Below the pieces are notes generated by a model that worked only from the letters and a program-made list of their open reading frames with translations, was not told where the DNA came from and ran no database searches. Positions 1-8,703 of a stretch of DNA of 64,000 nucleotides are shown here, piece by piece; position 1 is the stretch's first letter; each line of letters opens with the position of its first letter. Where the stretch lies: positions 620,001-684,000 of the forward strand of contig NZ_NETJ01000003.1 of the NCBI RefSeq assembly GCF_002128405.1, in the 5' to 3' direction. Origin of the DNA: Gottfriedia solisilvae. GTDB lineage: Bacteria > Bacillota > Bacilli > Bacillales > Bacillaceae_G. The position numbers and the translations under genes are program-made.

Positions 1-102
1 GCGCTTTCAATTTTCTTAGTGATTTCTTCTATTGGATTAATTGGCCTTTACTATTTAGCAACTAAAAATATAGGTGCTGAAAAAAGTGGAGGTGAGAAAT
101 AG
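1..102 (+). CDS. potB: Spermidine/putrescine ABC transporter permease PotB, C-terminal end (partial)
   Basis: Open frame from the window edge to a TAG at 100-102; 33 residues are visible. They end a hydrophobic stretch (ALSIFLVISSIGLIGLYYLA) followed by a short charged tail, as at the C-terminus of an ABC permease. The identity comes from position: it abuts potC with no gap and potD follows, which is the usual potABCD order. PotB is one of the two membrane subunits of the polyamine importer; potA and the rest of potB lie outside the window. The fragment alone would not identify the family. Confidence 0.75.
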   Translation, partial: ALSIFLVISSIGLIGLYYLATKNIGAEKSGGEK

Positions 103-906
103 GTGAAAAAGAAATTACTAATAGGATTTTCTACAATTGTTTTAACTTGCTTATATTTACCTATTTTGGTCTTAATTCTTTTTTCATTTAATAAATCAAG
201 AATAAATGCCGAGTGGTCTGGTTTTACTTTCCAATGGTATATAAATTTATTTGATAACCCTCAAATTGTTGATGCGTTTATCAATAGTTTACTTATAGCG
301 ATTATTACAACGATTTTATCGACAGTACTAGGTACGATTTGTGCGTTAGCATTACATAGATATAAGTACAAATTTTCAAAGTTGATTAGTGGTCTAATTT
401 ATTTACCAATTGTTGTACCTGATATTTTAATGGGAATTGCTTTATTAATTTTGTTTACTAATTTTCATTTTGAATTAGGAAGTATGACAATCATTATTGC
501 ACATGTAACTTTTTGTATATCCTATGTTGTGATACTGCTAACGGCTAGACTATCAGGTATGTCAAAGGATTTAGAAGATGCTGCAAGTGACTTAGGAGCG
601 ACCCCGTGGCAGACATTTAGATTTATTACATTACCAGCGATTATGCCCGGCATTATTGCGTCAGCATTACTAAGCTTTACATTAAGTATTGATGATTTTG
701 TGATTAGCTTTTTTGTATCTGGTCCAAGTTCAACTACATTACCGATTTATATTTATGGAATGGTTAAAAAAGGTGTCACACCTGAAATTAATGCGATTTC
801 AACTATACTAATCGTAACAATCATAGGGCTAATGGTTCTATCTGAGGTATATCGTACTAAAGGGATGAACACAGAGAATACAAAGAAAAAATCTTATATA
901 GTTTAA
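103..906 (+). CDS. potC: Spermidine/putrescine ABC transporter permease PotC
   Basis: Second membrane subunit of the PotABCD polyamine importer, 267 aa, the usual length. It shows an N-terminal membrane segment, about six hydrophobic helices, and the permease EAA-type loop (AASDLGATPWQTF, about residues 160-172) that contacts the PotA ATPase. The GTG start lies directly after the potB stop, with a GGAGGTG ribosome site inside the end of potB, so the two are translationally linked. potD follows after 22 bp. Family assignment is firm; polyamine specificity rests on the linked potD. Confidence 0.9.
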   Translation: MKKKLLIGFSTIVLTCLYLPILVLILFSFNKSRINAEWSGFTFQWYINLFDNPQIVDAFINSLLIAIITTILSTVLGTICALALHRYKYKFSKLISGLIYLPIVVPDILMGIALLILFTNFHFELGSMTIIIAHVTFCISYVVILLTARLSGMSKDLEDAASDLGATPWQTFRFITLPAIMPGIIASALLSFTLSIDDFVISFFVSGPSSTTLPIYIYGMVKKGVTPEINAISTILIVTIIGLMVLSEVYRTKGMNTENTKKKSYIV

Positions 907-928
907 AATGAATAAGGAGATTATCTAA

Positions 929-1978
929 GTGAATAAATTTAAAAAAGCGGCTAGTTTACTTTTTTCCTTTGGATTAACAGGTTTATTATTGTCAGCTTGT
1001 TCAGTTGGCAAAGAAGAACTGAATATTTACAGTTGGGCAGATAATTTTGATCAAGAAGTATTAGAGTCATTTGAAAAAAAATATGATGTCAAAATTAATT
1101 ATCAACAATTTGCGAGTAATGAAGAATTGTATGCAAAATTAAAGGCGGGTGGGTCTAATTATGATGTGATTCAGCCTTCAGATTATATGGTAAAATTAAT
1201 GATTCAACAAGATATGTTGGAAAAATTAGATAAGGATAAAATGCCAAATCTAAGTAATATTGCTCCAGAATTTACAAACCAAGAATTTGATCCAAAAGGT
1301 GACTATTCAGTTGTTTATACTGGTGGATTAACAGGAATTGCGTATAATCCTAAATATGTAAAAGAGGAAATTGATAGTTGGGAAGATCTATGGGACCCGA
1401 AGTACAAGGGACATGTTACTTTATTAAATGATAACCGCGAAGTATTTGGAATGGGTTTAATTAAAAATGGATATTCCAATAGTTCATTAAATGAAGATGA
1501 ATTATTAACTGCTTTTAATGATTTAAAAACAGTAACACCAAACCTTTTAGCATTTGATACAGATACAGTAAAACAAAAGTTTATCACGGAAGATGCTTGG
1601 ATTGGTCAAGTATGGTCTGGGGATGCAGCATATATTCAAAAAGAGCTTTCAAACATTAAATGGGTTGTACCAAAAGAAGGGTCATCAAGATGGGCTGATA
1701 CATTTGCGATTCCAAAAGGTTCAAAGCAAAAAAAATTAGCAGAGAAATTTATTAATTATATGTATGATCCTAAAGTTAGTGCGAAAAATTATGAGTCAAT
1801 CGGATACTCTGATCCAAATATGAAAGCTGAACAATATCATTCTGAAGAATACAAAAAGAATCCTTTCATAAATGTAACGGCAGAAGAAACGAATCGTACA
1901 AATTGGATTAAAGATGTAGGAGATCAGACTGAACTTTATGATAAATATTGGACGGAATTAAAAACTGGTCAAAATTAA
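929..1978 (+). CDS. potD: Spermidine/putrescine-binding lipoprotein PotD
   Basis: Extracellular solute-binding lipoprotein of the polyamine importer, 349 aa. The N-terminus has positive charge, a hydrophobic core and a lipobox (LLSAC, Cys24), so it should be lipid-anchored outside the membrane. The mature part begins with LNIYSWADNFD and contains SNYDVIQPSDYMV, both typical of PotD/PotF-type binding proteins. Start is GTG with AAGGAG about 8 bp upstream. It closes the pot operon and is followed at once by a strong terminator. Confidence 0.92.
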   Translation: MNKFKKAASLLFSFGLTGLLLSACSVGKEELNIYSWADNFDQEVLESFEKKYDVKINYQQFASNEELYAKLKAGGSNYDVIQPSDYMVKLMIQQDMLEKLDKDKMPNLSNIAPEFTNQEFDPKGDYSVVYTGGLTGIAYNPKYVKEEIDSWEDLWDPKYKGHVTLLNDNREVFGMGLIKNGYSNSSLNEDELLTAFNDLKTVTPNLLAFDTDTVKQKFITEDAWIGQVWSGDAAYIQKELSNIKWVVPKEGSSRWADTFAIPKGSKQKKLAEKFINYMYDPKVSAKNYESIGYSDPNMKAEQYHSEEYKKNPFINVTAEETNRTNWIKDVGDQTELYDKYWTELKTGQN

Positions 1979-1980
1979 TA

Positions 1981-2012
1981 AGAAGGCTATCTCTTAGAGA
2001 TAGCCTTTCTTT
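1981..2012. terminator. Bidirectional terminator between potD and marR
   Basis: Perfect stem AAGGCTATCTC / GAGATAGCCTT with a 3-nt loop and T-rich flanks on both strands. It serves the convergent potD (plus) and MarR (minus) genes. Confidence 0.85.
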
Positions 2013-2439
2013 AATTAGAAAAAATTTTGTTCAATAAAAAGCGGAATTGCTCTCTTTCAGATTGATCTAGCTTTTCAATTAGAGAAACCCATAAAACTTG
2101 TCTTGTAGCAGAAAGCTCCTCAACCATTTGGATTCCCTTGTCTGTTAATTCAAGCCAAGTTACTCTTCGATCTCTAAAATCTCTTTTTCTTTTTACTAAC
2201 TCATTGCTAACCATTTTATTTATTGCTGTTGTAATCGCTCCAGATGATAAGCCAATTTGCTTACCAAGTTCCGTTGCTGTCATTTTTTTATTTTTGTATA
2301 AAAGATGTAACAATAAATATTTTGGTGAAGTTAATGAATTGGTAGATTCTTCTTCACTGGCTTTTTGCCAAGTTTTTCGAACTTGTATTAAAAGCTTCGT
2401 TAAGTCATCAACTAAAAGCTTGTCATGTTCATTTAACAT
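2011..2439 (-). CDS. MarR family transcriptional regulator
   Basis: Winged-helix regulator of 142 aa, a standard MarR length. The core runs from TSPKYLLLHLLYKNKKMTATELGKQIG through the recognition helix region SSGAITTAINKMVSNELV to the wing (KRDFRDRRVTWLELTDKG), with dimerisation helices at both ends. I chose the ATG at 2439; the in-frame TTG at 2451 overlaps the ribosome site GGAG. It is convergent with potD and divergent from the unknown gene at 2652, so it may act on itself or that gene, but no clear operator palindrome stands out. The ligand is unknown. Confidence 0.88.
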   Translation of the reverse strand: MLNEHDKLLVDDLTKLLIQVRKTWQKASEEESTNSLTSPKYLLLHLLYKNKKMTATELGKQIGLSSGAITTAINKMVSNELVKRKRDFRDRRVTWLELTDKGIQMVEELSATRQVLWVSLIEKLDQSEREQFRFLLNKIFSN

Positions 2440-2651
2440 ATTGTACTCCAATTCCTGTATCTTCTTTTCACTTACTCATGAATAAACTTTTGTCATAAAG
2501 TTTTACGATTAGGTTACCAATTTATAGGTGATTTTGCAAGAAGCTAGTATGGTTAAAACGATTTTATAAAATTTGTCAAGTTTTGGTTGTATATTAACTA
2601 TGGTAATTTGTAAATAGTATGATAAAAGACATTTGGTAGGGGTGAAGTACA

Positions 2652-3104
2652 GTGTTTAAGTATTTTAAGTTTAAAATAAATGATACTGTTCAATTTGCGA
2701 AGAACGATGGTCATTTCTACCGAGTAATCGGATATCGAATAGAAAAGAGTATTTATTTAAATGATGAATACAATAGCATTATATATGAACTTTTACGAGA
2801 GTTTGATGGCCTTCAGGTTGATGCTGAAGAAGATGAATTAATAAGCGTTTCAAATTTTGATGAATTTTACGGATCAATGTTTGAGAAATTAGGGACTTTT
2901 ACAATTAAATTTGCGAAGAAGCAAGAAGAAATCAGTAAAGAAAAAGAAGTATTGGCTAATTCGGTCGATGAACTATTGGATAAATATAATGATTATCGTA
3001 GACTCGCAATGCTTTTTAAGGATTGTTTGTACGATTTAGCTGCTGAAAATGTACTAAATGAATTAGCGGATTATGCTGATACAAAAAAAGATTACACGCA
3101 CTAA
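2652..3104 (+). CDS. Conserved-looking hypothetical protein
   Basis: 150-aa soluble protein that I do not recognise. The first ~75 residues look beta-rich (FKINDTVQFAKNDGHFYRVIGYRIEKS), like a small barrel or KOW-type fold. The rest is acidic and helical (KKQEEISKEKEVLANSVDELLDKYNDYRR), probably a coiled coil. No signal peptide or membrane segment. The GTG start has AGGGGTGA 7 bp upstream. It ends inside a terminator shared with the convergent YitT gene. No function is proposed. Confidence 0.6.
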   Translation: MFKYFKFKINDTVQFAKNDGHFYRVIGYRIEKSIYLNDEYNSIIYELLREFDGLQVDAEEDELISVSNFDEFYGSMFEKLGTFTIKFAKKQEEISKEKEVLANSVDELLDKYNDYRRLAMLFKDCLYDLAAENVLNELADYADTKKDYTH

Positions 3105-3119
3105 GCGTGTAATCTTTTT
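3085..3119. terminator. Bidirectional terminator with both stop codons in its loop
   Basis: Stem AAAAAGATTACACGC / GCGTGTAATCTTTTT, a perfect 15-bp pair with a 5-nt loop. The loop carries TAA (3102-3104) for the plus gene, and its complement at 3101-3103 is the stop of the minus-strand YitT gene. A- and T-runs serve both directions. Confidence 0.88.
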
Positions 3120-3742
3120 CCATTTGTAGTTTTAATGGATACGGACTTTGTAAAATATTTACTTTCGTATACGAGTTCCGTTACTTTTGCACAAATACCG
3201 ACTGATAAAATTGTATAACCTACTTCATTCCAAGATAGGTAACTTAATGAAAAAAGAAGGATACAAGCATCAAAAATAAAGTATACTTTCCCAATAGAAA
3301 TATTTGATTTCTTACTCATTAAAATCGTTAATAAATCATCTCCACCAGTCGCTCCACCGAACTTAAGGATTAAGCCAAGACCAAAACCAGCAAAAACTCC
3401 TCCTAAAATTGCGGGAATAAAAAGATGATTTTCGAATTGTAAGGTGACCGTAGATGTTTTTTCAATGATTGAATAAAAAATTGAAAAAGAAACTGCACCA
3501 ATAAAGGTATTAATCAGTAATCTTTTACCGAGAAAAAATCCAGCCATTAATATAATGGGAATATCTAAAATTAATGTTGTTATTGATGGTGAAATATTAA
3601 AAGAATTTTTAACTAATAGCGCAATTCCTAGAAAACCACCTTCAGATAAATTGTTTTGAAAATGAAAATGGTATAAAGAAGTTGCTAAAATAAATGAACC
3701 GATCAAAATCATTAAGGTCTCACCCAAACGATTGTTTATCAT
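3101..3742 (-). CDS. YitT family membrane protein, short form without DUF2179
   Basis: 213-aa integral membrane protein with about five to six hydrophobic helices and the DUF161/YitT signature (GGxxG spacing, GLILKFGGATGGDDLL, SIGKVYFIFDACILL). Full YitT proteins are about 280-290 aa with a cytoplasmic DUF2179 domain; this one stops about 15 residues after its last helix, so that domain is absent. Short members occur in Bacillaceae, so this need not be decay. Transport substrate is unknown. The start ATG has AGAGGA upstream, directly after the unusual paired hairpins described separately. Confidence 0.82.
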   Translation of the reverse strand: MINNRLGETLMILIGSFILATSLYHFHFQNNLSEGGFLGIALLVKNSFNISPSITTLILDIPIILMAGFFLGKRLLINTFIGAVSFSIFYSIIEKTSTVTLQFENHLFIPAILGGVFAGFGLGLILKFGGATGGDDLLTILMSKKSNISIGKVYFIFDACILLFSLSYLSWNEVGYTILSVGICAKVTELVYESKYFTKSVSIKTTNGKRLHA

Positions 3743-3758
3743 TGTTATTTCCTCTTTT

Positions 3759-4010
3759 CGTAGTTAGTAGTTTAAAAAGTTCATTACTTAAACTAACTAC
3801 GTACAAATAGCTTCTCGTAGTTAGTTTAAAAACTCCCTAACTACTACGCTATATGTCATTGAAGAAATAACATAATCGCCTGTCAACCATAGTTTCGCCT
3901 ACCTTCAGTTTTATTTTAGAGTTCTATTCGTTCTCTAAATAAAAACTGCTAAGTGTAGGATAGATCTTTACGTTGCCAAATGCTCCTTCGAGCAATCATG
4001 GTTACACGTC
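3759..4010 (-). ncRNA. Structured leader RNA upstream of yitT with alternative hairpins (candidate cis-regulatory RNA)
   Basis: Read on the minus strand, a branched domain comes first. An outer pairing (3998-4003 with 3885-3890, AACCAT/ATGGTT) encloses a GCTC/GAGC tetraloop hairpin (3982-3993). It also encloses a stem (3955-3959 with 3898-3902) that is extended by a near-perfect 16-bp arm (3933-3948 with 3906-3921). Four related arms follow: a (3837-3848), b (3816-3829), c (3788-3801) and d (3759-3776). a pairs with b and c with d, but b and c are also perfect 14-nt complements, so the states exclude each other. Arm d ends at the ribosome site. It does not match the c-di-GMP-I, TPP, SAM, M-box, lysine or purine consensus as I know them. 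Confidence 0.5.
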
Positions 4011-4156
4011 CTTTTTTCCAGTTTTGTTAGAAAAAATCTAACAGATAAAACAAGTTCAAATGAACTTATTCTTAATCTTATCATATGTTGAAAAGTTTGA
4101 AAAAAGAAAAGATTTAACAAAAACTTAAAATTATAAAAAATAATGTAAAATTTATA

Positions 4157-4173
4157 CGTGAAATTATTCACAA
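4157..4173 (+). promoter_or_regulatory. Rex box 1 upstream of adhE
   Basis: Inverted repeat GTGAAATTATTCAC (4158-4171) flanked by C and AA. It matches the Gram-positive Rex operator form TTGTGAAxxxxTTCACAA. Rex represses fermentation genes until the NADH/NAD ratio rises. Confidence 0.75.
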
Positions 4174-4240
4174 AATATACATAGCTTTTTCTTAAAATGG
4201 GCGTTATATTGTAGGTGTGGAGGTTGAACTAATACATATA

Positions 4241-4256
4241 TGTGAAATTCTTCACA
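4241..4256 (+). promoter_or_regulatory. Rex box 2 upstream of adhE
   Basis: Perfect inverted repeat TGTGAAATTCTTCACA, 83 bp downstream of box 1 (about eight helical turns) and 75 bp before the adhE start. It lies just upstream of a possible promoter (TTGATA 4266-4271, 17-bp gap, TTATAT 4289-4294). Confidence 0.8.
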
Positions 4257-4330
4257 TAATTTAAATTGATAGTGGGACGTAATTTGTTTTATATGGACAA
4301 AAACAGTCCACATTTGAAGGAGGACTACTG

Positions 4331-6934
4331 ATGACCGTTCAAGAGAAAGAAAGAAATGACTTGGTTAACGCTTCAACTATTGTAAATGAATTAGTTATAA
4401 AAGGACAAATAGTATTAAAAGAATTTGAAAACTATGAGCAAGATGAGATTAATAAAATTGTTCATTCAATGGTACTCGCAGGATTAGACCAGCACATGAG
4501 ATTAGCCAAAATGGCGCTAGATGAAACTGGAAGAGGGGTATATGAAGATAAAATTATTAAAAACTTATTTGCAACCGAATATATATGGAATTCAATTAAA
4601 AATAATAAAACGGTAGGCATTATTAATGAAGATAAACAAACAGGGATTATAGAAATAGCTGAACCAGTAGGGGTAATTGCTGGTGTAACTCCTACAACGA
4701 ATCCAACCTCTACAACACTGTTTAAAGCCATTATTGCGATAAAAACTAGAAATCCAATTATTTTTGCTTTTCACCCTTCAGCTCAAAAATGTAGTCGTGA
4801 AGCAGCTAGAATAGTTCATGAAGCAGCAGTAAAAGCAGGTGCACCTAAAAATTGTATTCAATGGATTGAAGAGCCATCAATAGAAGCTACTAAAAGCTTG
4901 ATGAATCATAAAGGGGTAGCACTTGTTTTAGCGACAGGTGGAGCTGGTATGGTAAAGTCAGCATACAGTACCGGGAAGCCGGCTTTAGGAGTTGGCCCTG
5001 GTAACGTACCTTGTTATATCGAAAAATCAGCAAATAAAAAGTGCGCAGTGAATGATTTAATCCTTTCAAAAACGTTCGATAATGGTATGATTTGTGCTTC
5101 TGAGCAGGCAGTCATCATAGATGAGGACATTTATGATGAAGTAAAAAATGAACTGAAGGAAAACAATTGCTATTATGTATCAAAAGAAGAGAAGAAAAAA
5201 TTAGAAAGTCTTGTAATTAACGAACAAACATGTGCTGTTAATAGTGATATTGTAGGCAAATCTGCTTTTGAAATTGCAAAACTTGCAGGAATAGATGTTC
5301 CAGTGGATACAAAAATCTTGATAGCTGAATGTTTTTCCGTTGGTGAAAAAGAACCACTAACAAGGGAAAAGTTAAGTCCTGTATTAGCTGCTATTAAAGT
5401 GAAAGGATATGAAGAAGGATTTAAACGTTGTGAAGAAATGTTAGAGTTAGGTGGGTTAGGACACTCAGCTGTTATTCATAGCGAAAATGAAGAAATTCAA
5501 AGAAATTTTGGACTAAAAATGAAAGCTTGTAGAATTATTATTAATTCACCATCGTCACATGGGGGGATTGGAGATTTGTATAATGCATTTATTCCTTCAC
5601 TTACGCTAGGGTGTGGTTCTCACGGTAAGAACTCAGTTTCATCAAATGTATCAACAGTACATTTATTAAATATTAAAAAGTTAGGCAGACGAAATACAAA
5701 TATGCAATGGTTTAAACTGCCCCCTAAAATTTACTTTGAAAAGTATTCAACAGGGTATTTAGAAAAAATGCCTAATATTTCAAAAGCCTTTATTGTGACA
5801 GATGAAGCGATGGTCAAATTAGGTTATGTCGACATTATTAAATATTATTTAGAAAAGCGGGAAAATAATGTTCAGATTGAAATATTTTCTGATGTCGAGC
5901 CAGATCCTTCAAATCATACTGTTTTTAAAGGTGCAGAAAGAATGCAATTATTTCAACCAGATACAATAATCGCCTTCGGTGGTGGTTCTGCAATGGATGC
6001 TGCAAAAGGTATGTGGATGTTTTATGAATATCCGTCGACTTCATTTGATGGCCCAAAACAAAAGTTTCTAGATATTCGTAAACGTTCATTTCAATATCCT
6101 AAATTAGGTCGTAAGGCGAGCTTTGTCGCAATTCCAACGACTTCTGGAACAGGTTCAGAAGTCACTCCATTCGCAGTCATAACAGATAAGGAAAAGAATA
6201 TAAAGTATCCATTAGCAGACTATGAATTAACGCCAGATGTAGCAATCATCGATCCTCAATTTGTATCAACTGTTCCAAAAAGCATTACTGCAGATACGGG
6301 AATGGATGTTTTAACGCATGCGATTGAAGCATATGTAAGTGTATTAGCAAATGATTATACAGATGGCTTAGCCCTTCAGGCGATTAGATTAGTATTTAAC
6401 TATTTACCACGAGCATACCATGATGGATCAGATTTTGAAGCGAGAGAGAAGATGCATAATGCTTCTGCTATTGCGGGAATGGCGTTTGCAAATGCATTCT
6501 TAGGAATCAATCATAGTTTAGCACATAAAATTGGAGCAGAATTCCATATTCCACATGGGCGAGCAAATGCTATTTTAATGCCACATGTCATTCGTTATAA
6601 CGCAAAAAAACCTACTAAATTTACAGCATTTCCAAAATATAAGTATTTTGTAGCTGACAAACGATATGCTGAAATCGCCAGAACCTTAGGCCTACCTTCT
6701 TCTACAACTGAAGAAGGAGTTGAAAGCTTGATTGAAGCTGTTTGCAGTTTGGCAAAAGAACTAAACATTAATATGAGTATACAGGCTCAAGGTGTGAGTG
6801 AAAATGAATTCACAGAAAAAGTATCATATTTAGCTGACCGCGCTTTTGAAGATCAATGTACAACAGCTAATCCAAAACTTCCGTTAGTAAAAGAGCTTGA
6901 AGAAGTGTATTTGAACGCTTTTATAGGCATTTAA
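4331..6934 (+). CDS. adhE: Bifunctional acetaldehyde-CoA / alcohol dehydrogenase AdhE
   Basis: Converts acetyl-CoA to acetaldehyde and then ethanol, reoxidising two NADH under oxygen limitation. 867 aa, the normal fused length. Residues about 1-440 are the CoA-acylating aldehyde dehydrogenase with catalytic Cys255 in [11 protein letters not shown]. Residues about 450-867 are the iron alcohol dehydrogenase, with the nucleotide motif [11 protein letters not shown] and metal-site histidines in [18 protein letters not shown]. The ATG has AAGGAGG upstream. It is monocistronic with its own terminator. Two Rex boxes in the 170 bp upstream indicate redox control, as reported for adhE in other Firmicutes. 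Confidence 0.96.
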   Translation: MTVQEKERNDLVNASTIVNELVIKGQIVLKEFENYEQDEINKIVHSMVLAGLDQHMRLAKMALDETGRGVYEDKIIKNLFATEYIWNSIKNNKTVGIINEDKQTGIIEIAEPVGVIAGVTPTTNPTSTTLFKAIIAIKTRNPIIFAFHPSAQKCSREAARIVHEAAVKAGAPKNCIQWIEEPSIEATKSLMNHKGVALVLATGGAGMVKSAYSTGKPALGVGPGNVPCYIEKSANKKCAVNDLILSKTFDNGMICASEQAVIIDEDIYDEVKNELKENNCYYVSKEEKKKLESLVINEQTCAVNSDIVGKSAFEIAKLAGIDVPVDTKILIAECFSVGEKEPLTREKLSPVLAAIKVKGYEEGFKRCEEMLELGGLGHSAVIHSENEEIQRNFGLKMKACRIIINSPSSHGGIGDLYNAFIPSLTLGCGSHGKNSVSSNVSTVHLLNIKKLGRRNTNMQWFKLPPKIYFEKYSTGYLEKMPNISKAFIVTDEAMVKLGYVDIIKYYLEKRENNVQIEIFSDVEPDPSNHTVFKGAERMQLFQPDTIIAFGGGSAMDAAKGMWMFYEYPSTSFDGPKQKFLDIRKRSFQYPKLGRKASFVAIPTTSGTGSEVTPFAVITDKEKNIKYPLADYELTPDVAIIDPQFVSTVPKSITADTGMDVLTHAIEAYVSVLANDYTDGLALQAIRLVFNYLPRAYHDGSDFEAREKMHNASAIAGMAFANAFLGINHSLAHKIGAEFHIPHGRANAILMPHVIRYNAKKPTKFTAFPKYKYFVADKRYAEIARTLGLPSSTTEEGVESLIEAVCSLAKELNINMSIQAQGVSENEFTEKVSYLADRAFEDQCTTANPKLPLVKELEEVYLNAFIGI

Positions 6935-6947
6935 CTAAGGGAAAAAT

Positions 6948-6978
6948 GGAGCTTACAAATTATGTAGGCTCCTTTTTT
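6948..6978 (+). terminator. adhE terminator
   Basis: GGAGCTTACA / TGTAGGCTCC stem with one G-U pair and 5-nt loop, followed by TTTTTT. Confidence 0.85.
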
Positions 6979-7030
6979 GTGGACTATACATTTGATATAA
7001 TGTCTATATCGAAAGTATGGTGAGTAAAAA

Positions 7031-7939
7031 ATGAATGGAAATAAATATGATTCATGGTGTGAAACGATCATAACCGAAAAAAATAATAATCAAACAATCG
7101 AACACTATTTAAGAAACTTCTGGCATTTTCCTAAGAAATTATTACATGAATTACGAATGGAGAAAGGCGTAAAACTAAATGGTGAACTAAAGGCTTGGAA
7201 TACCTCGCTTTCTACGAATGATCGATTAGAAATCAATATCTTTAAAGAAGAAGATTACGGGGTAATACCTCAAAATCAATCGATAGAAATCTGCTATGAA
7301 GATGATCATTTATTAATAGTGAATAAACCTTTTGGTGTGGATACACATCCAAATGAGGCTGGACAATTACATACATTAGCAAATGGTGTGGCATATCATT
7401 TTGAACAATCTGGTTTAAAAACAAAGGTTCGACATATCCATCGTCTTGATAAAGATACAACTGGTGGAATCGTATTTGCAAAGCATGCATTAAGTAGTGC
7501 AGTTCTGGATGGGCTATTAAGCCAACGAAAAATAAAACGGACTTATACAGCAATTGTAAGTGGGAATGTAAAATTAAAAGAAGGTACAATTAATGAACCA
7601 ATTGGACGAGATCGTCATCATCCTACAAGGAGAAGGGTTTCATTAAAGGGAGATAAAGCAATTACTCATTTTAAAAAAATCAACTATAATTCAAAGCAAA
7701 ATATAACAATTTTACAGTGTCAGCTAGATACTGGTAGAACACATCAAATTCGTGTTCACTTAAGTCACTTAGGACATCCAATTATAGGAGATACATTGTA
7801 TGGGAGTAAATCTAGATTGTTACAACGTCAAGCATTACATGCAAGTAATGTTCAATTAATTCATCCATTTACAAATGAACCTCTCTCAATTGATATTCCT
7901 TTTCCAGCAGACATAAGACAGATACTAAATGAGAAGTGA
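7031..7939 (+). CDS. RluA-family pseudouridine synthase
   Basis: Isomerises specific uridines in rRNA or tRNA; the exact target cannot be read from sequence. 302 aa. The N-terminal ~90 residues resemble a degenerate S4-like RNA-binding part. The catalytic core starts at IEICYEDDHLLIVNKPFGV and includes the signature HRLDKDTTGG (about residues 137-146) with the nucleophilic Asp. TGRTHQIRVHLSHLGHPIIG is also conserved. B. subtilis has several paralogues (RluB, YhcT, YjbO, YlyB types), so no symbol is given. cutC follows after 11 bp, probably in the same transcript. Confidence 0.92.
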   Translation: MNGNKYDSWCETIITEKNNNQTIEHYLRNFWHFPKKLLHELRMEKGVKLNGELKAWNTSLSTNDRLEINIFKEEDYGVIPQNQSIEICYEDDHLLIVNKPFGVDTHPNEAGQLHTLANGVAYHFEQSGLKTKVRHIHRLDKDTTGGIVFAKHALSSAVLDGLLSQRKIKRTYTAIVSGNVKLKEGTINEPIGRDRHHPTRRRVSLKGDKAITHFKKINYNSKQNITILQCQLDTGRTHQIRVHLSHLGHPIIGDTLYGSKSRLLQRQALHASNVQLIHPFTNEPLSIDIPFPADIRQILNEK

Positions 7940-7950
7940 GATGAGTGAAG

Positions 7951-8643
7951 ATGATTCTAGAAGTAATTGCAACAAACGTAAAAGATGCTATTGATGCACA
8001 GAAATTTGGTGCAAACCGAATTGAACTAGTTAGTGGTATTGCAGAAGGGGGATTAACTCCTAGTTATAGCACGATAAAGAATGTTATAAATAATGTTACA
8101 ATTCCAGTTCATGTAATGATTCGACCACATAGTCGCTCTTTCACATATGATCAATACGACGAAGAAGTAATTTTAAGTGATATTGATATATGTAATGAAC
8201 TTGGTGCTAATGGTATTGTATTTGGTGCATTAACAAAAGAAAAATCAATTGATGAAAATCTATTAAGAAAAGTATGTAATCATACAAATGGAATGAATTT
8301 TACATTTCATAGAGCAATTGATGAAGCAAATGATATAATCGCAGCCTTACATATATTGAATCAATACCCGGAAATTACACATATTCTTACATCAGGCGGA
8401 ATGAATAGTGCAATTGATGGTGAAGAAGTTATTAAGCAAATGAATGATTTAACAAAACAATCAAATATTAAGATAGTAGCAGGAAGCGGGTTATCCATTT
8501 ATAATGTTGCCAAGTTTATTCAACAAACGAATGTAAACGAGGTGCATTTTGGTTCTGGCGTTAGAAAGAATCAATCATCTATTGAAAAAATCGATTCTTA
8601 TATGATGGAAAAACTAATTGAGCAATTGAAAGATCATAATTAG
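7951..8643 (+). CDS. cutC: CutC family protein
   Basis: TIM-barrel protein named for copper homeostasis in E. coli; its biochemical role in Bacilli is not settled. 230 aa. Conserved pieces are MILEVIATNVKDA, NRIELVSGIAEGGLTPSY, VMIRPHSRSFTY, FHRAIDEA and LTSGG. I start at the ATG at 7951 because relatives begin MLEVIAT; an in-frame GTG lies 6 bp earlier. It sits just downstream of the pseudouridine synthase and is closed by a strong terminator. Confidence 0.9.
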   Translation: MILEVIATNVKDAIDAQKFGANRIELVSGIAEGGLTPSYSTIKNVINNVTIPVHVMIRPHSRSFTYDQYDEEVILSDIDICNELGANGIVFGALTKEKSIDENLLRKVCNHTNGMNFTFHRAIDEANDIIAALHILNQYPEITHILTSGGMNSAIDGEEVIKQMNDLTKQSNIKIVAGSGLSIYNVAKFIQQTNVNEVHFGSGVRKNQSSIEKIDSYMMEKLIEQLKDHN

Positions 8644-8651
8644 ATAAAATA

Positions 8652-8685
8652 AAAAAGTAGTCCACTTGGAAGTGGACTACTTTTT
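8652..8685. terminator. Bidirectional terminator between cutC and the CAP-domain gene
   Basis: Perfect 16-bp stem AAAAAGTAGTCCACTT / AAGTGGACTACTTTTT with a 2-nt apex; serves the convergent genes. Confidence 0.9.
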
Positions 8686-8703
8686 ATTTAAATGTTTATA
8701 ATA

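Noticed and set aside
3885-4003. c-di-GMP-I (GEMM) riboswitch in the yitT leader
   Set aside because: Topology and a CGTAAAG segment are reminiscent, but the hairpin loop is GAAG rather than GNRA and the 3' GCCGGGTT-like ligand region is missing. I left it as an unassigned RNA.
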